In this document: positions 28,501 to 42,700 of the stretch, piece by piece
How positions within the stretch are numbered: position 1 is the first letter of the stretch
How the letters are laid out: each line of letters starts with the position of its first letter
Source of the DNA: Bimastos eiseni
Lineage: Eukaryota; Annelida; Clitellata; Crassiclitellata; Lumbricidae
DNA length: 64,000 nt
Reading direction: 5' to 3'
NCBI GenBank assembly: GCA_959347315.1
Contig: OY365808.1
Span: 1,955,954-2,019,953 of the forward strand
Translations under genes and position numbers: made by a program
Notes under the pieces: model-generated
Seen by the model: only the letters and a program-made list of their open reading frames with translations
What the model was told of the DNA's origin: nothing
Databases searched by the model: none

Positions 28501-31500
28501 GATCTCTTCCAGTGAAATATTACTGACACTGAGAAAGCGACGTCGTAATGTAATGAACGTAATTGGAAATTTTCATGGCGCTGCTCAGAATCTGCAGCCC
28601 TCCGAACGGACGTCTTTGCTTGGGCCAGAGAACAGGAAAGTCTTGATTCATCTTCGGAACAGGGAAGGTGAGAGGGATAGTAATTCCAGGCGCAGGAACT
28701 GTGTAAGACAGTTCCAAGCTGAGGAGACAACATATTCAAAGCTTCCACACACATGACAAATTCTGCTTATTAACGAGTGATGTTTCTAAACCCATTCTTC
28801 CATAAAAACATGATAATAGCAGTTAATAAATAATAGCAGAGTCCCATGAGGAATGGCTAAAGGACACATAGGAAGAATATCAGCTCATCAACAGGTATAG
28901 AATTAAAAAAACAATTGGTAGAAACTACAAAGAGAGCATTGAGAAGAACCCTCTTATTAGTGTCTGGAGTCCAACTGCACTGCCCACAGGCACAGAGGAA
29001 TATCAGCTTATTAAGACGCATAGTTCGCGGGTATAGTTACAGAGCCTTGAAATCCAGCTTATTAAAAGATAGCAAATTGAAATGCTACCCGGAAATCAAC
29101 TCCCTAATGAAATATCTCGGAATACAAAGGAAGCTTCGTGTCACAAGAACTCTTTCTCATCGTGTTGACTCTGGCTAAAGGCGGATTGTCGACTCTTCTT
29201 ACTAATGAAATCTGTCTTATGCAAGATTAAGTCACCTGGTGAGGTGAGGTGAGGGTCAAATTGGATTAAGTTCATACCTGAGCTTTGAGCCAGAGTTGCC
29301 AATGATGGCTTTCATAAGACAACTGGACGCTGAACCCTTCAGTTCCGACTCAGTGTCACATTCCCTGGAAATGTTTTAGAAACAAAAGCTATGCACAAAC
29401 CATATGTTATACAAATCCAAATGTTATACAAATCCAAATGTTACTAAGACCTAAATGTTACTCAAACTTAAATGTTACTGAAATGCAAATGTTACTAAAA
29501 ACTTAATGTTGCACCTTAGCATTGCTTCGATTGGTCTCAATTTGTGAAAACATTTGGGTTTTAATAACATTTGTGTTTTAGAGCAAACAGAAGGAGAAAG
29601 TGCATTCCACAGAGAGAGACCATTTGAAGCAAACAATCGAGACTGAGCCAGAGCTGTTCTAGTTCGCTCTAAAATTCTATCTTGTAGTCTCTAATCCTCT
29701 ACCGCTTATCTAAAAAGACCTGCATCTTCTCGCGCGGCCTTGTGCACTGGCGGCGCTTCTGAATGGTTCACCCTATTAGAGGCGCTCCATAAATACTTAA
29801 ATACAATACAATACAAGAGGTTCGTAATTGATACATGTTTGCATAGGTGTTATACCAATACCAAAGATACCAAAGATTTTTATTGAGCACACACACAACA
29901 CAACACACGGTCAATCAAAACAAGTAACATACAAGCACTGTAATTGACCAGATCAAGAGAGAGGTGATGTGGATGTGATCAATAGGGGAGGATACCCCAA
30001 AGGGACCGAGGGACCGCTAGTAGGGACACCCTTAATGAGAGGTATGTGACAGCGGCGGAGGTGAGAGATTTGAGAAAGGATTTATTTTGCAACTTAACTA
30101 GCTTAACTATGAAAGTCCACAAAATAATATTATCGTGATTTAAATAAGGCTAACGAGTGTCGGATGTTGGTTATACTGATGAAGCGGAAAGCGCTAGTAG
30201 ATGATTACGGAGTTTAATTTTAAACATAGTTATGTGAGGTAAGTTATTCAATTATTACAGTCAATGCCACAATTATTGTAGCTCTGGAAAACTTTATAAA
30301 ATAGATCAAGAAATCTCTATTCAGAGCAAAGTCTGTCAAATGTGATGAAACATGTGTTTATGTACTAAGGCGCTGTACAAATACAATAGAATAAATTACA
30401 GTACAAAACAATACAAAACAATTCAATAAAATACAATAAATAACAAAACAATACAATGAAATAAAATAAAATACAATGTAATACAATAAAATAAATTACA
30501 ATACAAAACAAAACAATTCAATAAAACACATTACAATACAAAAAATACAATTCAATACAATTCAATAAAATACAATACAAAACAATTCAATAAAATACAA
30601 TACATTGCAATACAATCAAATACAATCAAATACAAAACGATACAATAAAATAAATTACAATACAAAACATAACAATTCAATAAAACGCATTACAATACAA
30701 AACATAACAATTAAATAAAATACAATACAATGCAATACAATAGCCTACACAAGCCCTAGTGTAATGAAGAAGACGTCTTACCGGACAATAGAATGAGTGG
30801 ACATGATAAATTCTGGATTTCCATTCATTGGGTTCTTGAAGAGTTTACTCTTCGTCTGAACAAAGACGTAGCGACTTTCGTGCAGTCGAAAACGATAGAC
30901 TCCGCTAGTGTTCGATCCGTTCATGATGACTAGAGGATAAGTCAAAGAAAATCAAATAACTCGATAAATCTATTATTAGATGGGAATCAGGTAATTAATT
31001 CATCCTAGCTAGGACTAAAAGAAATAGCAATACTGATGATGGTGACAATATCAATAGTAATAATATCAATTATGCTACTACCAATACTGCCACTACTAGG
31101 CCTATTATTATTAGTAGTATTATTATTATTATTATTATTATCATTATTGTTATTATCAATATTGGTATTATTATTATTAGCAGTACTATTATTATTATTA
31201 TTAATTAATTAATTAATTAATTTTTTTATAATAATTTTGTAATTGTCCGGAGGGTCAGGCCTCGTCTTCTGGGGTCAGTATTATTCCTGCTGCGCCTATA
31301 CCGTGGCCATGTCTATACGGTCGATTAATTCATTTGCTAAGTGACAGCGTCGGTGAAATAAGATTTATTTATTTATTTATTAAATTTCTAACGCGTACAA
31401 GGTCACACCTAAATGTGAATCTGAGGCGCGGATAGTCAGTCGCCAGGAGAAGATGCAATTAGATTTCCAAATCCTTGACAGCTAAAGAGAAACAGTGAGT

Positions 31501-33927
31501 TTTGAGTCGCTTTTTAAAGGAAGGAAGTGAATTTGAGCTACGAAGAGAGAGTGGCAGTCGATTCCATTCCCTAGGAGCAGAGACATGAAATGCACGAGAG
31601 CCCATAACTGTTCTGCATCGTCGTTCAACTAAAAGACCTGTACTTGATGATCGTAAGCAACGAGGAGGAATGTAAGGAGTTAGTAGAGCATGAATATAGG
31701 TAGGTGTACTGGTGATGAGGGCTTTGTAGGTCAAACAAGCTAACTTCAATTTCATTCTGAATTCAACAGGGAGCCAATGCAGCTGGTGGAGTAGGGCAGA
31801 GGAGCATGTTCGTAGTGGGACACGTAGCACTACTCGATCTAACGTATTTTGGATACGTTGAAGTCTTTTGAGTTCCAGGTCTGAGAGACCAACAAAGAGT
31901 GAATTAACATAATCGAGGCGAGAGTTGACAAGCGAGCAGGCTAAAGTTTCATACATATTTTGAGTTAGAGCCGACCTTATGTGACGTATTGCCCTGATGA
32001 GGTAGAAACAAGATTTACAAATGCTTGTTATGTTACGCCGAAATGTGAGCTTGCTGTCAAGGGTAACTCCAAGTGTTTTGACAGTCTGAAAGCGGCATAG
32101 CAGTGCCCGCCAATTCAATGCTAGAGAGCACAAGGAAAGAACGCAGGTGTTGACATGAGCCAAATACAATTGCTTCAAACTTGTCTGGGTTTATGGCCAA
32201 ACTATTGAAACAGAACCATGCATATAATAATAATTATGGATGAGAGGCATTCTTCCAGTTTTAGTTTACCAGACTGATCAGTGTGTGACAGAGCAATATG
32301 GAGTTGAGTATCATCTGCTTACTGTTGTAATTGAATTCCAAAGTGCTTAGCTACGTGACTGATTTGGGAAGTAAAGACTGTAAATAATAAAGGGCTGAGG
32401 CAGATCCCTGTGGCACTCCAGCAGTGCAAGGTGTGGGCTCCGACCGAGCAGAACCAATGCCCACCTGCTGCTTGCGGTCAACCAGGTATGAAGCTAATCA
32501 GTGTAAGGCAGTCCCAGAGACACCAAAACTTTTTTCAAGTCTTGAAAGGAGTAACTGGTGGTCTACAGTGTCAAAGGCTGCACTAAGGTCAAGACACACA
32601 GAGAGTAAGGCTTTACCATCGTTAATAGATGAGAAGATGTAATCTAGTGTAGAGACAAGAGCAGTTTCCGTGGAGTAGCCTTTGCATTATGCTGACTGGT
32701 AAGGACTGAAGTTGGGAGAGATGTAGGAGGTGAAGTACAGGGTCGCCCTGCATGGCATCCATACAGTTAAGTTCTACTCCTGTGATAATAATTTGTTCAT
32801 ACTACACATGCAATCAAACTGCGGCTGTGCGAGTTTGACATCAGTAAAGGAAAATTATCATTACGATTATTACGGACAAATTTACCATCACTATAGATGA
32901 CGCTACATAACACTCTTGCAACCATTCGGTAACAATTACGATATGAGCCAGTGATACAGACAAGTTAAACACACCAGCATTACACACCGGTGTAATCCAA
33001 CAGTGTAACATACACAAGTAACAGCCAAGTATTACACCGGGGCTAATTAGCACACTAGTAATATACACCAAAGTTGAAAGCGAGTGTTCTTTAGGTGTCG
33101 GTGTAGGCCTAATGTTCACGTATCACCGGAGAGACCGAACGCCGCACACCGGTGAAAATCCTCAGTGCCAGGGGAAGCCAAGATCCCCACGAAATCTCCC
33201 CAATCATAAAGATATTACGATCAGACGTCATCGAAACCATGAGTTATTACGACCATGAGTTATTAAGGGCTCAGCTAGACTGCGTCACTGCCGCCAAATG
33301 AGAATTGGTCGCCTGGGGGCAGTCAACCGGATTAGGCGCTGGATAGATGAACGGCCAGTCGCTGAGAAATATCGCCACATCAGTTGCGCCAAAGGAACGC
33401 CTTATTAGGAAAATCCAGTTCTGTCTGTCTGTATGTCTGTATGTCTCTGTGTGGTACTGTGTGGCTCGGAGTCTCTCTCTATCTTTCACCGCTCTTTCTC
33501 ACTGCTACTCGCTCTATTCCCTTCCACTCTCCGTCTCTCTTTCTCGTCCTCTCTGCCTGCGTCTCTCTTACTGTCTCTAACACTCTACCCATATCTCTCC
33601 TCTTTTCTCCCGCCCAATAACCTCTGACCTCATCGGATATACAGCAACGGCTGTGGCGTCGTATCTGGCTGTTGAAGCCATCCAGCCGGTGGCAAAGCGA
33701 ACTCAGTAAATCATCGCTCTCTAGCGATCTGATAAGATCTACGTAGCATCTATATATCGTTGCTCTTAAGCAGAGCTGTCCATAACATTATGCAAACCTA
33801 AGTAATCGTATGTAATGCAACACAGCAATGATATGGCCAAGTGGACGATACATTACGTCCTCAAACATTGTATAATATTATAATTCAATGCCATTTGGAC
33901 ACCATTAGAACGTCATTAACCGATGCA

Positions 33928-34002
<75 letters not shown>

Positions 34003-35699
34003 CTACGCAACCTTCGTTCAATTGAGAGGAGCTATTTGAAAGACTGCTCTGCCAGCGCCTATTATCTTGTAATGCCAGTCCGAAGATTGGAGAAAAGAGA
34101 AGGGCAATAACAACGGCACCAGACGCCTTTGCAACGAGTCATCACTAGAGACGTTCATAAGCGATGTGATTTGACAGATTGAAATCCCAGACTAAGACAT
34201 TCCATCAACTGTCATTGACTTTAGAAATTATTTAGTGTCACTACCTTTGGCCTCGACTCTGCAACAGTGCTTAAACAAATCGTGTTATTATTATTATTAT
34301 TATTATTTTATTATTATTGTTATTGTTGTTGTTGTCGTCGTCGTCACCGCCGTCGTCGTTTTCGTCGTCTTCATCATCATCATCATCCTCATCATCATCA
34401 TAATCATTATTATTAAAGATTTTAAACCACAGGCATTCTACAAATTGTCATCCACACTGAAACGCTGAAACGCTCAATAGGCGCTATACAAATAAGACAC
34501 TTAGACTGACGGTTACCTTCGCGGTGGTGCTTCAGCAGCTGCTGTCTGTCGTTGCCATGGCAAAAGTCCTGAACATTCTCCCCGATCAGTTTTGAATATG
34601 ATTGACTTCCGGGTTTCTGTCCTCCGCTGCAGCACAAAGAGTGGCAGCAGAAGTACAGTGCATGTAACCGTATAATATAATGCGATAGGGTTAGGTAATG
34701 TAATGTTATATACTGTAATGTAATAAACTGTAATGCAATCTGTTGCTATGCAATGTAATTTCTATAATGTTACGTAGTGTAATGTATCATACTGTAGTGT
34801 AGCATAAAATAATGCAATGATATTTTAATGCGCAATGTAATGGTTCCTGTCCTCCATTGCAACACACGGCTGGAAGCAGTTATTCATTGCACCATTCTGT
34901 CTCATCTAAGTAGGGCCTACACAATTGTACATAAAGTCAGGTATGGACATGGAAGAAAGTTGCCTATCCATGTCACATGTCTTAGAAGAAAGCTGCTTAA
35001 CCATGTCAAATGTCTTGGAAGAAAGTTGCCTAACCATGACAAATGTCTTGGAAACAAGTTGTTTAACCGTGTCAAATGTCTTGGAAGAAAGTTGCCTAAC
35101 CATGTCAAATGTCTTGGAAGAAAATTGCCTAACCGTGTCAAATGTCTTGGAAGAAAGTTGCTTAACCGTGTCAAATGTCTTGGAAGAAAGTTGCCTAACC
35201 GTGTCAAATGTCTTGGAAGAAAGTTGCCTAACCATGAAAAACTGTCTTCGAAACAAAGTTGCCTAACCGTAAAAAAATGTCTTCGAAGGAAGTTGCCTAA
35301 CCGTGTCAAATGTCTTGGAGAAATCAAGCAACACAACGAGGTTTGTGTCTTGCTTGTTACGGTTTGATTTCAACTGCTTGGAGTAAATTACGGGTCATTG
35401 CAGAAATACTTTGTCTTGAAGGCATGTAATGTACTGTAGTTCAGCTTTTATATAGCACCCCTTCCAGATTATCCACTCAGAGGCGCTCTCTGCGCTGGCC
35501 TAAATGCTAAATGTCAATACCATGTATAAAACGCATCAATCAATCTATCAGTCAACTTTTCAAGAAATCTACCGAGGTGCTCTCAATCATCCTCAGCCAA
35601 AGAAAATAGGGTTCAGCATAGATGAGAAATGGGATAGAGATTTCCTAGGCAAGAGCCAAAGATTCAACAGAAACACACTTGAACGCACTTAGGCAGACT

Positions 35700-35731
<32 letters not shown>

Positions 35732-36733
35732 TAAACAGACAGACAGACAGACAGACATAGACAGACAGATAGACTTAGACAGACGGACAGACAGACCAAA
35801 CAGACCAGACTGACACACAAACACGCACGAATGCACGCACGCACACACACATAAAAACACTTAGATCTCCTCATTGTATACATTAGATGACTCTGGTGGC
35901 AGTATAATACCTTGTGTCACAGGCCAATATCTTTCCCTTGAGGTCCTGTTTCGTCGTGAACTTCTCGATGCCAAGTGACGTCGTACTCTTCTCAACGCAT
36001 CCAACACGACGAGCAATGCACGCCAGCAGACAACGGCTTGCTAGGAAAAATGAGCAACAAAAATATCACACATAGACACACGAGCACAAATACACCGTCC
36101 CTGTCTGTCGGTCTGTCAGACAGACAGACAGACACACAGACAAACACACAGTCTGTCTGCCGGCCTGTCTGTGTGTCTGTCTGTGTGTCTGTCTGTCTGT
36201 CTGTCTGTCTGTCCATCCAACCAACCAACGAAGCAGAGGAAGAGGAGGAGAAGGAGGACAAAGAAAATGATGAAGAGGAGGGCAAAAAGATGGAGAACGA
36301 GCAAGAAGAGGGGGTGGAAGGGATTGAGGAGAGAGGATGAAGAGAATGAAGAGATGGAGGAAGATTAGGAGGAGAAGGAAAAAGGAGGAGGAAGGAGACG
36401 TGATGCTAAGAACGTACATTTATCTGAGTCAGCATCTCCTGGGTGAGGCTGAAGGATGGCTGTAATCTGCATGTTGTCATAGCATGGGTCTCTCTCTTCC
36501 CCTACAACGAAAAACAGGCACACGGACACACTTAGACCACAGCGTCACTCAACGACAATTTAGATGACATTGTTCTAATCACTGACTGCTATAGCGCCCA
36601 TGCGTAAAGCACAGGTCATCAACCGACGTTAAGACGATAATTATTATTAGTATGCTTTTATAATAATAATAATAATAGTAGTAGTAATAATAATAATAAT
36701 AGAAATATTTAAAATAACAAAAATAATAATGAC

Positions 36734-36765
<32 letters not shown>

Positions 36766-39700
36766 CAAAAATATTTAAAATAATAATAATAATTAATAAT
36801 AATAAAAGATGGTGTGCATAATAATAATAATTATTATTATAAGCGTTATAATAATAAATAGTAATCTGGGGTCAAGATTTATAGAGGAAACAGAGTGAGT
36901 TCAACATGAGGGTATTATTATTATTTCAAAATAATAATAATAATAGTAATCATCATCATCATCATCGTCAACGTCGTCGCTGTCGCCGCCGCCACCATCA
37001 TCATCCTCATCCTCTTCCTCCTCCTCATCATCACCACAACCATCACAATCACCATCACCAACCCCATCATCGATCAGGCTCTGAAGCGTCTCCTTCTGTA
37101 ACGTGGGCGGCAGACCATTAGCGATGCCAACACCATGACAACGGCGCAACTTATCAGCTTATCGTTTTGCGGCGCTGCAGCAGACGACAGCCTAAGCAGT
37201 GGCAGCAGCAGGTGCGCTCTGCAGCAAAAGAGGAGGAAGAAGAGAGAGCCATGTTGAGCAGGGTATTAGACTATTAGGGTCATCCTTCTCGGCCAACGCC
37301 CCGTTTTGCTGTACCCCCGCAGATGCCAGTCTGAGAATGGGAGGATCGCCGATGCGCCCTGCCAGGTAGCGAACTGCTTGCTAAGAAAGCACGCTCAGTG
37401 TGGCCTAAAGTTTTAAATGCATCTCTAGGCGGCGCAGACACTGAGTGCGTCCGTGCCTACGTGTGTATTACAGCAGTAGACCTATACCAACATGAATGTT
37501 ACTGTAAACGTATAAGTTGCGGTTGTGACAGCTTTCTTTGTTTTAATATTAAACGAGTATTGAATTGAATCTAAACTCAGTTTGTGGGGCACTGATATCT
37601 TCTAACCTCCGTAGAATCACCACTAACTTTGTTAGTAAGTAGTAAATAGCCACCGCAAGTGATGCGCTTGAAAGTAATGTATGGTACAGCACAGCTCCTA
37701 AAAGGTCAACTATCTGGTGGCCAATCAATCTGAATCCGTTCGACTTGGAACCTGATGTTGACACCAATAATCACAAGTTTCTCCCCAATCCAAATAGGGG
37801 AAAGAGGGAAAGACTAATGGATAACATAGGATGTGAGGAGCAGTGGGACACAAGACTGACTCCCTCTACCCACGTAAGATTGACTAGCCCCTCCATTCGC
37901 TTGGCGGCGGGGTTGGTCAAATTAGATGTAGGACGTCATAGGTGCCTTGAACGGCAGCCGTACCCCGAAATTCGACTCCTGTAATAACTTGTTATCATCC
38001 GTTCTTAGTACGTTTGTCCATTTTAGACCAATAAAACAAAAATTCATTCTACTAGGCACAAACAGTGAATCCCAAAATATATGCAAAGCAATAAACTGCA
38101 AATGAGTCTGAATGAATTCTTCAGACACCTCTAAAAATGCATGCCACCTATTCATAAGAAAAACGTTTAGTAATTAGACATACAACAACGAAACATTACT
38201 TTCCGAGTCTTTGCCGCACTTTTGCTCAATAGTTACCTAAAATTAATTAGATGAAATCTGTGAAAGCCTTTGTGTAGGTTTGTGTATACTTTGAAGGTCG
38301 CATTGTGATTTCAAGCATTCTTCTGTAACTTCCTTCTCCACTAACTGTGTCGGTTCAATTGTGCTCAGTTTTGAGGTATGTAACATCATGTGAGATCTGT
38401 GATAGTATGTGAGACTTGCGAGAGCCAGATATCTGACAGCATGCGAGAAATGTTAAGATGTATGCGGCAAGCGAATTGGTTTAAAACATCTCTGGGTGCA
38501 GCGCTCGCCTTTAACCATATGAAGTTTTAACAGCTTTTCGATTGTAACTATACTTGCAACGCTGTGGTCTCTCAGTTGTTGTTTCATCAGTTAAAATCAC
38601 CTTTGTATTCTATAAAGGCAGTTCTCGTTTTCTGAGCATTAGAACATCTATAGCAAAGGCCTTCAAAGTATTGCAACACTATTCTGTTGTTTGGTTGCAA
38701 TTTACATTCAATTCTTTAGGCATGAATGTTTCAGAATATTGAACATTTTGAGAATATCATAATTCAAAAGCTCATTTAATCGGTTTGCCTTTACTCACTT
38801 TCATTTATCTCTAGTTGACCTTTCTTTACTCAAATAATCTTAAAATTATGACCCATGCCTGTAACTAAGAACTTGCACTTTGCTTATCCAGCTAAATTCT
38901 TTTCTAGATAAGTGCACTGTTTGTTTATTAAATACAACTATTTGCACAAATGCTGAGATTAAGATAGTGTGACTGTAAAGCTTTGATTGCCAGTTTGTTT
39001 TCCTCTTTAAACATAATTATTCTTATTTAAACAGGACTAAGTTTTGTAACAGAGCAAGTGTTTTGGTGCCTTTAATTTAGGAAAAGGAAGCCCAGACAGA
39101 ATAAAAGTAGAACTTAATAGAAGAAGAAGTCATGTGATAACTGAAGTGCGATTCTGCGCCATTTGCAAATTGTGTCTCTGCATATATACCTGTCTGTGTC
39201 TTAAACCCTTTGAAGTAACTTGAGAAGAACTATGCTGAGAGCGCTTACATGAATATTTAATTCGATAAATAGTTGCTATAGTATGTAAGCCAAGTCCCAA
39301 TTCATAGTTAAACAAATAAATGACTTTTATATGTTTTGACTGTAAAAATATTGCACGTTATGTAGATAGTTGTTGCATCGTTGTTAAGAAGCAGAGGATA
39401 TTTTAAGACAATACTTTTGTCTTATGAGAATAATCTTGAAGTCTAATAATAAAAATAAGAAGTATAAAGTTAATTAAAATTATCTGCAAAATTGTGCGAA
39501 TTTTGCTTTGATCGGAGTTGTAGAAAATTGTGGCATTGTGTACTTAAAGTCTCCAAAGTCCTTTTATACATACAAAACTTTTAGACATGTCGAAAATATA
39601 TTACACCTTACTAGGTCTCTTTGTGGTCTCAACTTTCCAATGATGCTATAGGCCATAATGAAGAAAGTATATAGGCCTAAGTCAGGTAGGTGTGCCTTTC

Positions 39701-42700
39701 CTTTACGAAGTTAAGGAGGTGGAATCGTACTGATGAATTCTGAAATACATTAGTGATACTGTAGGGATTTTCATTTTGATATATTTATTGTTAAAAATTT
39801 TAATTTAGCGTTGCTCTTTTATGAAATAGGAGACAAATTCATATCACAACCTTGGTGAATACTTTGCAATGGCTACCCGAGCATTTTAGTCACGCATTCT
39901 ACATTAATAGAACCCGGTTCGGACAATTTTCTTATAAAATTGATGTGAATTTCGCCATTGAACCTTTAAACAGGATTTTATGACAATGAAAACAGCAAAT
40001 CTGATGATATTCAAGCTTTATCTTTCATCGAACGTGGAACATATTTACCTAAAAATGGCGGACAATTGAAGTCCGTTTTCTTCTCATTTCGGAATCGTGA
40101 ATTTAGCAACGTCAGACGACGTGTAGCCTACATTAGATCTATGTACTTGATTAATCAACTTCTTGTTCATATTCTGGAAATTATTTTCAGAATTTTAGAA
40201 TTTTGTTGTGGGTTATTTTGTGACGATACAAGTGACATTCTTCGTTACTGCAGCGTTTGTGATCTCAGTGTCTTTTCGTGTTTGTTCGCATGTAGCGTCC
40301 ACCGTTGTTGTATTTTCTTGACCTCTGTGTTTTATGTTGCTTTGAATCGTGTTACAAGTGCGTCATCTATTGTACATATACGTAAGATGAATATATAATT
40401 ATGTTAACCATCGGCATAAAATTTACGATAAATTTATTTGGTATTAATTAATTACAGCGATGTATTTTGAGAGAAAAGTTTGGCCCAACGACCGAAGCCA
40501 ACAGATGTCGCTATGCACTGGACGAAGCAAGTCTACATTTTATACACCTTTAAAACATTTAGTTGTTATATCACGCAGTTTCGTTAAACTTCAACAAACT
40601 AACTAACCACTTTCCCAAAGGCTATTATACTTATACACAGGATGTTGCATATAATGTGACCTAATTCACTAATCGTTGCAAATATATTTGACCACATGGC
40701 AAACCTGCTTAAAACGAAGTCAGCGGCTCTACACCTCATTAAACACTCAAATGTGTGATATTCCCTTTTAAGATCCCTTTTAAACATGCAATTCACATAT
40801 TTATAGGTAGGCCTAGGAGTCCTGATTTACTAAGTGGAACAGAATTTCAATTAACATTACTTGGTGATACCTATCAACAAAAATGAACTGAAGTGCTGTA
40901 ATATGCCTAGCAAATTTCTTTCGATGGCAAAGGCCTTTGTTGTCATAAGCTGTCGTTAAACCCTGGATCCATCCATCAATCATAATATTATCAGTGAAAG
41001 GATACAATAGAATGATCATTGCCATCGAAGTGTGGTTAAACTAAAACCACTGCTCCTAACATATCCTCAATTTGGCTGTGCCAGTCTCCAGCCTTTGTAA
41101 AGGCGGAGAGCGACACTAACAATCTTCGTTATCACACTATCTGGTGAGAACTGTTCAAAAATATTAATAATGTCTGTCTAATTCGACAATCTTTGCCATA
41201 AGATGCGGAAAACAGTGGGTCCATTAATTATTAATATACATAATAATAAACTGCAAAACGGATGAATGAAATCTTAGACACCTTTAGAAACACTTCCAAC
41301 TCACATATAAGATAAACCTTGACAAAAAATCTGCTTAATTTTGTCAAAGGAATGATAAAAAGTAACATGATGCAAGTGAGATTTATTATCACTTACTGTG
41401 TTTTTAAACAACAACTTCACTTTGGCAGTGCCAGTCCCAAGCCTTGATAAAGGAGGAGGAAGACGATAATGATCTTTATTTTCACAGTGTCAGTAAACCT
41501 AAACCACTGTTAAAAACATACTATTCACTCTGCCACTGTTCGCCCTATGGCAATGCCAGTCCCAAGCCCAGATAAAGGAGGAGGGCAACTATTCTGACCT
41601 CAATCGGTATCTTGCAAGGGACTGACCTGGTGGTTTGACGTTCATTCGACATGAGAACGTCCGACTCTTAGAGGTCGACTCCTTTGATAACAGTTCGAGG
41701 CTCTTTGTGAAGTGACTGTAGTCCTCTCCATGTACCAGGTTGTATATCTTGTTACCAATCAAATCATCCTATGAAAAAAACACAGACGTTCCATCCATAT
41801 AATTACTCCTTCTATGTTGAAATAAATCAATCTATAAACCGACCAAGACCATTCTAAACCATTGCAAACCATTCTAAACCAATCCAAAACAATCAAAGCC
41901 AGTTAAAACCATTAAAAACCATTCTAAACCAATCTAAAAAAGTAAGAACCGTGATAAACCATTTTAAACCATTCTATACAAATCTAAGCCATCATAAACC
42001 GTCCTAAAACCAATCAGGGACAATCATAAACCATTATAAACCAATCAAAACTAGTATAAACTAATCTCAACTAATAACACCAATTGTGATTGATAGTATG
42101 TAATCAAAACAATGGATATTAATGGTCACTGCTAACTGTTCACATGCAATCACTTGATTGTACAATAATTGGTGAAAACAATAAAAAAAATATGGTAATG
42201 GTTATGGTTAAACTTAGATTTATAACATAATGGGCGCCCTGCATGGCTGCAGATTGCTTAAATCGACTCCTATGATAAGTAACTTGTCTTCATTTGCTCA
42301 AACAGTGTTTGTAATTATACTGTAATTTGTCAGTTTGAAATTACATAACAATTATTATTATTATTATTATTAGTATTGCTTGTTTGAAGCTGTGCTAAGC
42401 TAATGATTCATGGTGCTAAAGACATCAGCCTGAATTGCTATGCCAACCCACTTTACGCTCTGGACCAACCTTTGGACAACCCCTCTGATTCGATGCAGTG
42501 CTCGAGAATAAGCTGGTGCCCTGTCATTGGCTTTCGAGTGCCGCTTAGAAGCCAGAAGATTACGATCACATTCGTCAACTGACAAAGCAGATTCGCTACA
42601 CACTTGCTGGGTCATTCTATGCTGTAAATGCAAACTTCAATGAACTCTGAATAGCTTTGAGGGAGGCAGTATAATTTATATAATATATATACACGTATAT

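Noticed and set aside
34906..35336. 113- to 179-codon frames over the 33-bp repeat
   Set aside because: Open in several frames on both strands because the unit is 33 bp; no splice or homology support.
41825..42080. Regular AAACCAATC words considered as a CRISPR-like array
   Set aside because: No constant repeat with unique equal-length spacers, and the genome is eukaryotic; it is a short-period tandem repeat.
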